This document shows, one piece after another, positions 5,671 through 13,497 of a stretch of DNA of 13,497 bases. Positions within the stretch are counted from its first letter, which is position 1; each line of letters opens with the position of its first letter. Below the pieces are notes generated by a model. The model did not search any database, was not told the DNA's origin, and saw nothing but the letters and a program-made list of their open reading frames with translations. Origin of the DNA: an uncultured Lachnospiraceae bacterium (GTDB lineage: Bacteria > Bacillota > Clostridia > Lachnospirales > Lachnospiraceae); contig CAJUES010000079.1 in NCBI GenBank assembly GCA_910585765.1, positions 1 to 13,497 of the forward strand, read 5' to 3'. Position numbers and translations under genes: made by a program.

Positions 5671-8600
5671 TTATTCCATGACTCCTACCTGCTGTGCCGC
5701 GCCAGCCATGCTGTCCTCATCTTCCGTGTCTGTGTCCGAGTCATATCCATATTCGATCTCATCATCCAGATCAAGTGTGGACTCCAGATCCATATCGGTG
5801 TTCAGCTTTACATTCCTGTATCGTCTGAGCCCCGTACCTGCCGGGATGAGTTTACCGATGATGACGTTCTCTTTGAGTCCGATCAGCGGATCAATCTTGC
5901 CCTTGATCGCTGCCTCTGTGAGAACTTTTGTCGTCTCCTGGAAGGAAGCCGCCGACAGGAATGAGCTTGTCGCAAGTGCCGCCTTCGTGATGCCGAGGAT
6001 CACATCCTTGTACTCCGCAGGCTGCTTGCCCTCCGCAGTCAGCTGCTCATTGATGTCATCGAGCTCGATGCCGTCCACAAGCGTGCCTGGCAAAAACTCC
6101 GTGTCACCGCTTGTCTCGATGCGCTTCTTCTTGAGCATCTGGCGCACAATGACCTCGATGTGCTTGTCGGCGATATCAACACCCTGCAGACGGTAAACGC
6201 GCTGAACCTCACGCAGCAGGTAATTCTGGACAGCACCGATCTTTTTGATCTCGAGCAGATCGTGCGGGTTGACACTACCCTCTGTCAGTTCGTCACCCGC
6301 CTCGAGTTCGGCGCCGTCCGCGATCTTGATGCGGGAACCGTACGGGATCAGATACGTTTTCTCATTGATGCCGTCCGAGACAATGATCTCACGCTTTTTC
6401 TTGGTATCCTTGATCGTGGCAATGCCGCCAAACTCTGCGATGATCGCAAGTCCTTTCGGCTTTCTCGCCTCGAAAAGCTCCTCTACACGGGGAAGACCCT
6501 GTGTGATATCATCACCGGCAACGCCGCCGCTGTGGAATGTTCTCATCGTGAGCTGCGTACCCGGCTCACCGATCGACTGCGCGGCGATGATGCCGACAGC
6601 CTCACCGATCTGGACCGGCTCGCCCGTTGCCATATTCGCGCCGTAGCATTTTGCACAGATACCGATGTGGGACTTGCAGCAGAGAATGTTGCGGATCTTT
6701 ACCTTCTCGATCGGATCCCCCTTCTCATCGACGCCCTTGCCCAGGATCTTTGCAGCCCTGCTCGGCGTGATCATATGATTTTTCTTGACAAGAACATTGC
6801 CGTCCCTGTCCTTGATGTCCTCACAGGAATATCTGCCTGTGATCCTGTCCTTCAGTCCCTCGATCGTCTCCTTGCCGTCCATGAACGCTGCCACTTCCAT
6901 ACCCGGTATGAAATCCTTGCCCTCACAGCAGTCGATCTCGCGGATGATCAGTTCCTGGCAGACATCGACCATTCGGCGTGTCAGATATCCGGAGTCGGCG
7001 GTTCGCAGCGCCGTATCGGACATACCCTTCCGCGCGCCGTGCGCTGACATGAAGTACTCCAGAACATCGAGTCCCTCTCGGAAGTTGGACTTGATCGGCA
7101 GCTCGATCGTCCGGCCTGTCGTGTCTGCCATCAGACCGCGCATGCCGGCAAGCTGTTTGATCTGCTGGTTGGAACCGCGCGCACCGGAATCCGCCATCAT
7201 GAAGATGTTATTATACTTGTCAAGACCGCCGATCAGCTTCTCGGTCAGCGCGTCATCCGTCTCCCTCCATGTCTCCACAACAGCCTTGTAGCGCTCCTCG
7301 TCTGTCATCAAACCGCGCCGGAAGTTCACGGTGATGCGGTCAACTATTTTCTGCGCCTCCGCAAGCATCTGCGGCTTGTCGGCAGGCACTGTCATATCCG
7401 AGATGGATACAGTCATGGCAGCGCGCGTCGAGTACTTATATCCCATCGCCTTGATGCTGTCGAGCACCTCCGCCGTCTTTGTCGCGCCGTGGATGTTGAT
7501 GACCTTCTCCAGGATCTGCTTCAAGCCCTTCTTGCCCACATGGAAGTCCACCTCGGGAAGCAGCTTGTTCTCAGCCTTACTCCTGTCAACAAACTCCAGA
7601 TCCTGCGGGAGGATCTCATTGAATATGAAACGTCCCAACGTGGACTCCACGATGCCCGTGAGCTCCTCGCCCTCCGGCGTTGTCTTTGTCACGCGCACCT
7701 TGATCCTTGAATGCAGTGTGCACGCCTTGTTCTCATAAGCAAGGATCGCCTCATTCACACTCTTAAAATACTTGCCCTCACCGACTGCCCCGGGTCTCTC
7801 CTGCGTCAGATAGTAGATGCCGAGCACCATATCCTGCGAGGGAACAGCCACCGGTCCGCCGTCCGAGGGTTTCAGCAGATTGTTGGGGGACAGGAGCAGG
7901 AAACGGCATTCCGCCTGCGCCTCCACCGACAGCGGAAGATGTACCGCCATCTGGTCACCGTCAAAATCGGCGTTGAACGCCGTACATACCAACGGGTGGA
8001 GCTTGATCGCCTTACCCTCGACCAGGATCGGCTCAAAAGCCTGGATTCCAAGCCTGTGAAGTGTCGGTGCACGGTTCAGCATGACCGGATGCTCCTTGAT
8101 GACCTCCTCGAGCACATCCCAGACAGCCTGATCGAGTTTCTCGACAAGCTTCTTGGCATGTTTGATGTTCTGCGAGATCTGCCTTGACACAAGCTCCTTC
8201 ATGACAAAAGGCTTGAAGAGCTCGATCGCCATCTCCTTGGGCAGACCGCACTGATATATCTTTAATTCGGGTCCTACGACGATAACGGAACGCCCCGAAT
8301 AATCGACGCGTTTTCCGAGCAGGTTCTGACGGAAGCGTCCGCCCTTACCCTTCAGCATGTCAGACAGCGACTTGAGCGCCCTGTTTCCAGGACCGGTAAC
8401 AGGCCGTCCGCGTCTGCCGTTGTCGATCAGCGCATCGACCGCCTCCTGGAGCATTCTCTTCTCATTTCTGACAATGATATCCGGCGCCCCCAGTTCCAGC
8501 AGTCTTTTCAGACGGTTGTTTCTGTTGATGATCCTGCGATACAAGTCATTTAAGTCGGAGGTCGCAAATCTGCCTCCGTCGAGCTGGACCATAGGACGCA

Positions 8601-9342
8601 GATCAGGCGGGAGTACTGGAATGGCATCCATGATCATCCACTCCGGCCTGTTTCCAGATGCCCGGAAAGACTCAACAACCTCAAGTCTCTTTACGATCTT
8701 GGCGCGCTTCTGCCCCTTTGTATTGTCATTTTTCAGTTCTGTCGAGAGCTCATCGCACTCTCTCTCCAAGTCGATCGCCTCGAGAAGCTCCTTGATCGCC
8801 TCCGCACCCATGCCGACGCGGAAGGCGCTTTTCCCCCACTTCTCCACATTGTCCTGATATTCCTTCTCCGACAGCACCTGCTTGTATTCCAGTGTAGTCT
8901 CCCGCGGATCCAGCACGATGTAGGATGCAAAGTACAATACTTTCTCAAGCACGCGCGGGGTCAGATCGAGTATGAGACCCATGCGGCTCGGAATCCCCTT
9001 GAAGTACCAGATGTGGGACACGGGAGCGGCAAGCTCGATATGTCCCATGCGCTCCCTGCGCACACTTGACTTTGTGACTTCCACTCCGCAGCGGTCGCAG
9101 ATGACGCCCTTATAGCGGATCTTCTTGTATTTACCACAATGGCACTCCCAGTCCTTGCTGGGACCAAAGATCTTCTCGCAGTACAGTCCATCCCTCTCAG
9201 GCTTTAACGTCCTGTAGTTGATGGTTTCCGGTTTCGTTACCTCGCCCCTTGACCATTCCCTGATTTTCTCAGGGGAAGCCAGACCAATCTTGATCGCGTC
9301 AAAAGAGATCGACTGGCTCTGTTCATTTTTCATTTCAGACAT
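5671..9342 (-). CDS. rpoC: DNA-directed RNA polymerase subunit beta'
   Basis: The beta' subunit forms the DNA clamp and holds the catalytic magnesium of RNA polymerase. It has 1223 residues. The N-terminal zinc site has Cys67, Cys69, Cys82 and Cys85. The catalytic motif NADFDGDQM is at 457-465, with Asp459, Asp461 and Asp463. The second zinc site has Cys889, Cys896 and Cys899, with the fourth ligand in the upstream DCC (near 815). The trigger-loop region MRTFHSGGVAGDD continues directly to ITQGLPRVEELFEAR, so the large insertion known from Escherichia coli is absent, as expected in Firmicutes. The C-terminus is acidic (DSDTDTEDEDS, about 1201-1211). The ATG at 9342 has AAGGAG at 9350-9355, spaced 7 nt. 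It follows rpoB by 26 nt and shares its promoter. Confidence 0.99.
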   Translation of the reverse strand: MSEMKNEQSQSISFDAIKIGLASPEKIREWSRGEVTKPETINYRTLKPERDGLYCEKIFGPSKDWECHCGKYKKIRYKGVICDRCGVEVTKSSVRRERMGHIELAAPVSHIWYFKGIPSRMGLILDLTPRVLEKVLYFASYIVLDPRETTLEYKQVLSEKEYQDNVEKWGKSAFRVGMGAEAIKELLEAIDLERECDELSTELKNDNTKGQKRAKIVKRLEVVESFRASGNRPEWMIMDAIPVLPPDLRPMVQLDGGRFATSDLNDLYRRIINRNNRLKRLLELGAPDIIVRNEKRMLQEAVDALIDNGRRGRPVTGPGNRALKSLSDMLKGKGGRFRQNLLGKRVDYSGRSVIVVGPELKIYQCGLPKEMAIELFKPFVMKELVSRQISQNIKHAKKLVEKLDQAVWDVLEEVIKEHPVMLNRAPTLHRLGIQAFEPILVEGKAIKLHPLVCTAFNADFDGDQMAVHLPLSVEAQAECRFLLLSPNNLLKPSDGGPVAVPSQDMVLGIYYLTQERPGAVGEGKYFKSVNEAILAYENKACTLHSRIKVRVTKTTPEGEELTGIVESTLGRFIFNEILPQDLEFVDRSKAENKLLPEVDFHVGKKGLKQILEKVINIHGATKTAEVLDSIKAMGYKYSTRAAMTVSISDMTVPADKPQMLAEAQKIVDRITVNFRRGLMTDEERYKAVVETWRETDDALTEKLIGGLDKYNNIFMMADSGARGSNQQIKQLAGMRGLMADTTGRTIELPIKSNFREGLDVLEYFMSAHGARKGMSDTALRTADSGYLTRRMVDVCQELIIREIDCCEGKDFIPGMEVAAFMDGKETIEGLKDRITGRYSCEDIKDRDGNVLVKKNHMITPSRAAKILGKGVDEKGDPIEKVKIRNILCCKSHIGICAKCYGANMATGEPVQIGEAVGIIAAQSIGEPGTQLTMRTFHSGGVAGDDITQGLPRVEELFEARKPKGLAIIAEFGGIATIKDTKKKREIIVSDGINEKTYLIPYGSRIKIADGAELEAGDELTEGSVNPHDLLEIKKIGAVQNYLLREVQRVYRLQGVDIADKHIEVIVRQMLKKKRIETSGDTEFLPGTLVDGIELDDINEQLTAEGKQPAEYKDVILGITKAALATSSFLSAASFQETTKVLTEAAIKGKIDPLIGLKENVIIGKLIPAGTGLRRYRNVKLNTDMDLESTLDLDDEIEYGYDSDTDTEDEDSMAGAAQQVGVME

Positions 9343-9368
9343 TTTGGCACTCCTTCCGAATCTTTCTA

Positions 9369-12300
9369 CTAAAATTCATCGTCATCAAAGTTATCATCAT
9401 CGCCCTCAAAATCATCATCAGAGAAATCGTCTTCCTCAAAATCATCCTCGGCGTCAACCAGATCCCCGCTCACAGCGTCAAATTCTTTCTGCTGATAGCC
9501 GTCAAGATTCTCCCTGTTGTCATACTTGCGGTCCCCTTCCATCTCAACGCGGAAATCTGTCTCTGTGTAATCAACGGACTCCTTGAGTTCCACTTCATTT
9601 TGATTTTCGTCAAACACCTTCACATCAAGGCCAAGCGACTGAAGCTCCTTGAGCAGCACCTTAAACGATTCCGGGATGCCGGGCTCAGGGATATTCTCAC
9701 CTTTGATGATCGCCTCGTAAGTCTTAACTCGTCCTACAACGTCATCGGATTTTACTGTCAGGATCTCCTGCAGCGTGTGGGATGCACCATATGCCTCCAA
9801 AGCCCACACCTCCATCTCGCCGAAACGCTGTCCGCCAAACTGCGCCTTACCGCCGAGCGGCTGCTGTGTGACCATACCATACGGTCCCGTCGAGCGCGCA
9901 TGGATCTTGTCGTCTACCAGATGGTGGAGCTTGAGGTAATGCATGTGGCCGATCGTGACCGGACTGTCAAAATACTCGCCCGTCCTTCCGTCGCGCAGCC
10001 GCACTTTACCGTCCCTGGAGATCGGCACGCCCTTCCAGAGCTTTCTGTGCGCCCTGTTCTCAGAGAGATATTCGAGCACCTCGGGCAGAAGTTCCTCCTT
10101 GTGCTTCGCCTCAAACGCCTCCCACTCAAGATTGACGTAGTCGTTCGCAAGGTCGAGCGTATCCATGATATCCAGCTCGTTCGCGCCGTCAAACACCGGC
10201 GTGGAGACGTTGAAACCAAGTGCCTTTGCCGCCAGCGAGAGATGGATCTCGAGTACCTGTCCGATGTTCATACGGGAAGGCACGCCGAGCGGATTTAACA
10301 CAATGTCAAGAGGACGTCCATTTGGCAGATACGGCATATCTTCCACCGGGAGCACACGCGAAACAACACCCTTGTTACCGTGACGTCCAGCCATCTTGTC
10401 ACCGACAGAGATCTTTCTCTTCTGCGCGATGTAGATCCGCACTGTCTGGTTCACGCCGGGCGCAAGCTCCGTGTCGCCGTTTGCCCTCGAAAATACTTTC
10501 GCATCGACAACCACACCGTATTCACCGTGCGGTACTTTCAGAGAAGTATCGCGCACTTCCCTCGCCTTCTCGCCAAAGATCGCCCTCAGCAGGCGCTCCT
10601 CGGCTGTCAGCTCGGTCTCCCCCTTCGGAGTCACCTTGCCGACAAGGATATCTCCGGCGCGAACCTCCGCACCGATCCTGATGATCCCCCTGTCGTCGAG
10701 ATCCTTGAGCGCATCGTCACCGACACCCGGGACATCCCTTGTGATCTCCTCGGGTCCTAACTTCGTGTCGCGCGCATCTGTCTCGTACTCTTCTATATGA
10801 ATGGAAGTATATACATCCTCCATGACAAGCCGCTCGCTCAAAAGTACGGCATCCTCGTAATTATAGCCTTCCCATGTCATGAAACCGATCAGCGGATTCT
10901 TGCCAAGTCCAAGTTCCCCGCCACTGGTGGACGCACCGTCAGCGATCACCTGACCCGCCTCCACATGATCTCCCTTGAACACGATCGGTTTCTGGTTGTA
11001 GCAGTTCGACTGGTTGCTCCGCTCAAACTTGTGCAGCCTGAACTCCGCCTTCTCCCCGTCATCGTAGGTGATCCTGATCAGCTTTGACGACACGTAGGTG
11101 ATCGTGCCCGCCTTCTTTGCCACCACGCAGACGCCGGAGTCAACGGCCGCTTTCACCTCGATACCCGTACCGACTACCGGCGCCTCCGTAAAGAGGAGCG
11201 GAACCGCCTGACGCTGCATGTTGGAACCCATCAGTGCGCGGTTCGCGTCGTCGTTCTGCAAGAACGGGATCAGCGCCGTAGCAACGGAAAATACCATCTT
11301 GGGAGACACGTCCATATAGTCGAACATTGCCTTCGGATACTCCTGCGTCTCGTCGAGATAGCGCCCCGACACGGAATTGCGCACAAAATAACCATTCTCG
11401 TCAAGCTGCTCATTCGCCTGCGCTACATGGTAATTGTCCTCCTCGTCGGCAGTCATGTAGACCACCTCGTCCGTGACGCGCGGATTCTTGGGATCTGTCT
11501 TGTCGATCTTGCGATAGGGCGCCTCGACAAACCCGTATTCATTGATCCTTGCATAAGATGCAAGCGAGTTGATCAGACCGATGTTCGGTCCTTCTGGTGT
11601 CTCGATCGGGCACATCCTGCCGTAGTGCGAATAGTGCACGTCCCGCACCTCAAATCCCGCACGATCCCTGGAAAGACCGCCGGGTCCCAGCGCGGAGAGA
11701 CGCCTCTTGTGTGTCAGCTCTCCGAGCGGATTGTTCTGATCCATGAACTGTGACAGCTGCGAGGAGCCAAAGAACTCTTTGATGGCAGCCTGTACAGGTT
11801 TGATGTTGATCAGCGCCTGCGGCGACACTTCATCCGAGTCGTGTGTTGTCATCCGCTCCCGCACAACGCGCTCCATTCTTGAAAGACCGATGCGGTACTG
11901 GTTCTGCAGAAGCTCACCGACCGCCCTGATGCGTCTGTTGCCCAAATGGTCGATATCGTCACTGTTCCCAAGCCCGTACTCGAGATGCATGTTGTAGTTG
12001 ATGGATGCCAGGATATCTTCCTTTGTGATATGTTTCGGGATAAGCTCATGCACATTTCTGGTGATCGCATCCGCCAGCTCCTCCGGATTCTCAGAGTACT
12101 CCTCAAGAATCTGACGCAGAACCGGGAAGTAAACCTGCTCTGTGATACCGAGGCTTCTCGGCTCACAGTCGACAAAGTTTGTGATGTCGACCATCATGTT
12201 TGAGAGTACCTTTACAAGCCGTTCCTCTGTCTGAATCCAAACAAAAGGAACAGCTGCATTCTGGATGCTCTCAGCCATCTCAATCGTAACTATCTCGCCC

Positions 12301-13229
12301 TTCTGACCGAGAACCTCACCGCTGAACGGGTCGATCACATCCTCCGCGAGGATCTGGTTTCTGATCCTGTTTTTCAGAGCGAGCTTTTTGTTGAATTTAT
12401 ATCTGCCGACCTTCGCAAGATCATATCTTCTGGGATCGAAAAACATTGCTGTCACAAGGTTTTCCGCGCTGTCCAGGCTGAACGGCTCGCCGGGACGGAT
12501 CTTGCTGTACAGCTCCTTCAAGCCTTCCTGATAGTTCTCGGAAGTATCTTTTGCAAAACTTGCCTGGATCTTGGGCTCGTCGCCAAAGAGATCCAGTATC
12601 TCTTCATTCGTACCTACACCGAGCGCGCGGACCAGCACGGTGATCGGCACCTTTCTTGTTCTATCTACACGGACATAGAAAACGTCATTGGAGTCAGTCT
12701 CATACTCTAACCATGCACCGCGATTGGGAATAACAGTGCATGAGAACAGCCTCTTACCAATCTTGTCATGTGCAATGCCATAGTAAATTCCAGGTGAACG
12801 AACCAACTGGCTGACGATAACTCGCTCCGCGCCGTTGATCACGAAAGTTCCTGTCTCTGTCATCAGAGGAAAATTACCCATAAAGATCTCATGTTCTGTG
12901 ATTTCTTCTTTTTCCTTATTGTGAAGACGAACCTTGATCTTCACCGGAGCCTCGTATGTTAAGTCTCTCTCCTTGCACTCCTCGATCGTATGCTTGATTT
13001 CGTCCTCCGCCAAAACGTAATCTACAAATTCCAGACTGAGACGCCCACTGTAGTCGGTTATCGGCGAGATATCTGCCAGCGCTTCCCGAAAGCCTTCCTC
13101 AAGAAACCATTTGTAGGAATCTTTCTGGACTTCAATCAGATTCGGCATCTCCAGAACCTCTTCTTGTCTCTGATAACTCATACGCAACGTCTTACCGGAG
13201 ACCACTGGACGTATTCTGTTCTTTTCCAT
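9369..13229 (-). CDS. rpoB: DNA-directed RNA polymerase subunit beta
   Basis: The beta subunit pairs with beta' to form the RNA polymerase active centre and binds rifampicin. It has 1286 residues. The rifampicin region holds SQLSQFMDQNN and THKRRLSALG. Asp497, His507 and Ser512 correspond to Escherichia coli Asp516, His526 and Ser531 and are wild type, so the enzyme should be rifampicin-sensitive. The active-centre motif GDKMAGRHGNKG places Lys945 and Lys953 at the positions of the conserved lysines 1065 and 1073. After the conserved C-terminal region, the last 26 residues (1261-1286) contain 18 Asp/Glu and five regularly spaced Phe, an unusual acidic tail. The ATG at 13229 has GGGGTG at 13237-13242 spaced 7 nt, a weaker site than those of its neighbours. 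A strong promoter lies about 100 nt upstream. Confidence 0.99.
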   Translation of the reverse strand: MEKNRIRPVVSGKTLRMSYQRQEEVLEMPNLIEVQKDSYKWFLEEGFREALADISPITDYSGRLSLEFVDYVLAEDEIKHTIEECKERDLTYEAPVKIKVRLHNKEKEEITEHEIFMGNFPLMTETGTFVINGAERVIVSQLVRSPGIYYGIAHDKIGKRLFSCTVIPNRGAWLEYETDSNDVFYVRVDRTRKVPITVLVRALGVGTNEEILDLFGDEPKIQASFAKDTSENYQEGLKELYSKIRPGEPFSLDSAENLVTAMFFDPRRYDLAKVGRYKFNKKLALKNRIRNQILAEDVIDPFSGEVLGQKGEIVTIEMAESIQNAAVPFVWIQTEERLVKVLSNMMVDITNFVDCEPRSLGITEQVYFPVLRQILEEYSENPEELADAITRNVHELIPKHITKEDILASINYNMHLEYGLGNSDDIDHLGNRRIRAVGELLQNQYRIGLSRMERVVRERMTTHDSDEVSPQALINIKPVQAAIKEFFGSSQLSQFMDQNNPLGELTHKRRLSALGPGGLSRDRAGFEVRDVHYSHYGRMCPIETPEGPNIGLINSLASYARINEYGFVEAPYRKIDKTDPKNPRVTDEVVYMTADEEDNYHVAQANEQLDENGYFVRNSVSGRYLDETQEYPKAMFDYMDVSPKMVFSVATALIPFLQNDDANRALMGSNMQRQAVPLLFTEAPVVGTGIEVKAAVDSGVCVVAKKAGTITYVSSKLIRITYDDGEKAEFRLHKFERSNQSNCYNQKPIVFKGDHVEAGQVIADGASTSGGELGLGKNPLIGFMTWEGYNYEDAVLLSERLVMEDVYTSIHIEEYETDARDTKLGPEEITRDVPGVGDDALKDLDDRGIIRIGAEVRAGDILVGKVTPKGETELTAEERLLRAIFGEKAREVRDTSLKVPHGEYGVVVDAKVFSRANGDTELAPGVNQTVRIYIAQKRKISVGDKMAGRHGNKGVVSRVLPVEDMPYLPNGRPLDIVLNPLGVPSRMNIGQVLEIHLSLAAKALGFNVSTPVFDGANELDIMDTLDLANDYVNLEWEAFEAKHKEELLPEVLEYLSENRAHRKLWKGVPISRDGKVRLRDGRTGEYFDSPVTIGHMHYLKLHHLVDDKIHARSTGPYGMVTQQPLGGKAQFGGQRFGEMEVWALEAYGASHTLQEILTVKSDDVVGRVKTYEAIIKGENIPEPGIPESFKVLLKELQSLGLDVKVFDENQNEVELKESVDYTETDFRVEMEGDRKYDNRENLDGYQQKEFDAVSGDLVDAEDDFEEDDFSDDDFEGDDDNFDDDEF

Positions 13230-13323
13230 GACATTTCACCCCGTTCTTTTTTAATACATCTATCATATTTGATTGTAGCCATTGACGCTCATTGAAATAG
13301 GTACAATTTTTCACAATAGTGCA
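13230..13323 (-). promoter_or_regulatory. 5' leader of rpoBC
   Basis: This is an AT-rich leader of about 94 nt between the expected start site and the rpoB ATG. It ends in a GGGGTG ribosome binding site (13237-13242) instead of AGGAGG. No strong hairpin or recognised leader family was seen. Confidence 0.55.
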
Positions 13324-13329
13324 CCCTAC

Positions 13330-13358
13330 ATATTACCACAAGTCCTTTTTGAAGTCAA
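13330..13358 (-). promoter_or_regulatory. Sigma-A type promoter for rpoBC
   Basis: On the minus strand, -35 TTGACT (13358-13353) and -10 TAATAT (13335-13330) are 17 bp apart. T-rich tracts at 13359-13380 immediately upstream resemble an UP element. The expected start is near 13323. This lets rpoBC be transcribed independently of whatever lies beyond the window, normally rplJ and rplL. Confidence 0.83.
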
Positions 13359-13382
13359 TTAAAAAATTCAAAAAATTGGAAT

Positions 13383-13413
13383 AAAAAAATGATCAGAGAT
13401 ATGTATAAGATCA
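13383..13413 (-). terminator. Possible weak terminator of an upstream gene
   Basis: On the minus strand TGATC (13413-13409) pairs with GATCA (13394-13390) across a 14-nt loop and is followed by seven T (13389-13383). The stem is only 5 bp, so efficiency is doubtful. If real, it closes the unit upstream of rpoB just before the rpoBC promoter. The remaining sequence to 13497 is AT-rich and shows no gene, in particular no recognisable end of rplL. Confidence 0.3.
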
Positions 13414-13497
13414 AAACTCAGAAAGCCAAAAGGTCGGGAATCAATCGGGTTTTAAACACTTACGTAATATCTAAATTTTATAGAATCCTTTATTTAA

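Noticed and set aside
6160..7047. Plus-strand open frame of 295 codons inside rpoC
   Set aside because: It lies fully antisense to the conserved rpoC coding sequence, has no family resemblance, and is explained as a shadow of that gene's codon usage.
13414..13497. End of rplL or another gene upstream of rpoB
   Set aside because: No frame on the minus strand shows an L7/L12-like C-terminus or any convincing coding pattern.

Overview
This window is a housekeeping transcription and translation cluster of a Gram-positive bacterium. It most likely comes from a low-to-mid GC Clostridia of the Lachnospiraceae type. That placement is inferred from the protein sequences: RpoB is about 1286 residues with a very acidic tail, RpoC has no large trigger-loop insertion, S12 has the extended Gram-positive N-terminus, and ribosome binding sites are strong AGGAGG types. 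Every gene is on the minus strand, so the transcription order runs from high to low coordinates.

The layout in transcription order is as follows. (1) 13497-13230 is AT-rich non-coding DNA holding a strong sigma-A type promoter and a leader of about 95 nt. (2) rpoB (13229-9369) and rpoC (9342-5671) encode the RNA polymerase beta and beta' subunits. They are 26 nt apart and are followed by a textbook intrinsic terminator. (3) A second strong promoter (-35 TTGACA, -10 TATACT) sits behind an A-tract-rich stretch and opens a structured leader of about 170 nt before rpsL (S12). (4) rpsL is followed by an unusually long 208-nt gap, then rpsG (S7) and fusA (EF-G). rpsG starts with GTG and fusA with TTG. 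(5) tuf (EF-Tu) lies 140 nt after fusA and has its own near-consensus promoter inside a perfect 11-bp inverted repeat. It ends with a hairpin terminator. (6) Beyond tuf the sequence becomes AT-rich and carries one small orphan gene (110 residues, unknown function), followed by a block of inverted repeats at the window edge.

The genes work together as core RNA polymerase, two proteins of the 30S subunit (S12 at the decoding centre, S7 in the head) and the two elongation GTPases. The DNA suggests at least three promoters (rpoBC, rpsL-rpsG-fusA, tuf) rather than one long operon. The known rifampicin-target residues in RpoB and streptomycin-target lysines in S12 are the sensitive (wild-type) forms.

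I found no mobile element, CRISPR array, RNA gene or obviously new biological system. What deserves a second look is regulatory: the promoter and hairpin overlap before tuf, the rpsL leader, the rpsL-rpsG gap, the acidic tails of both large RNA polymerase subunits, and the unidentified AT-rich gene after tuf.
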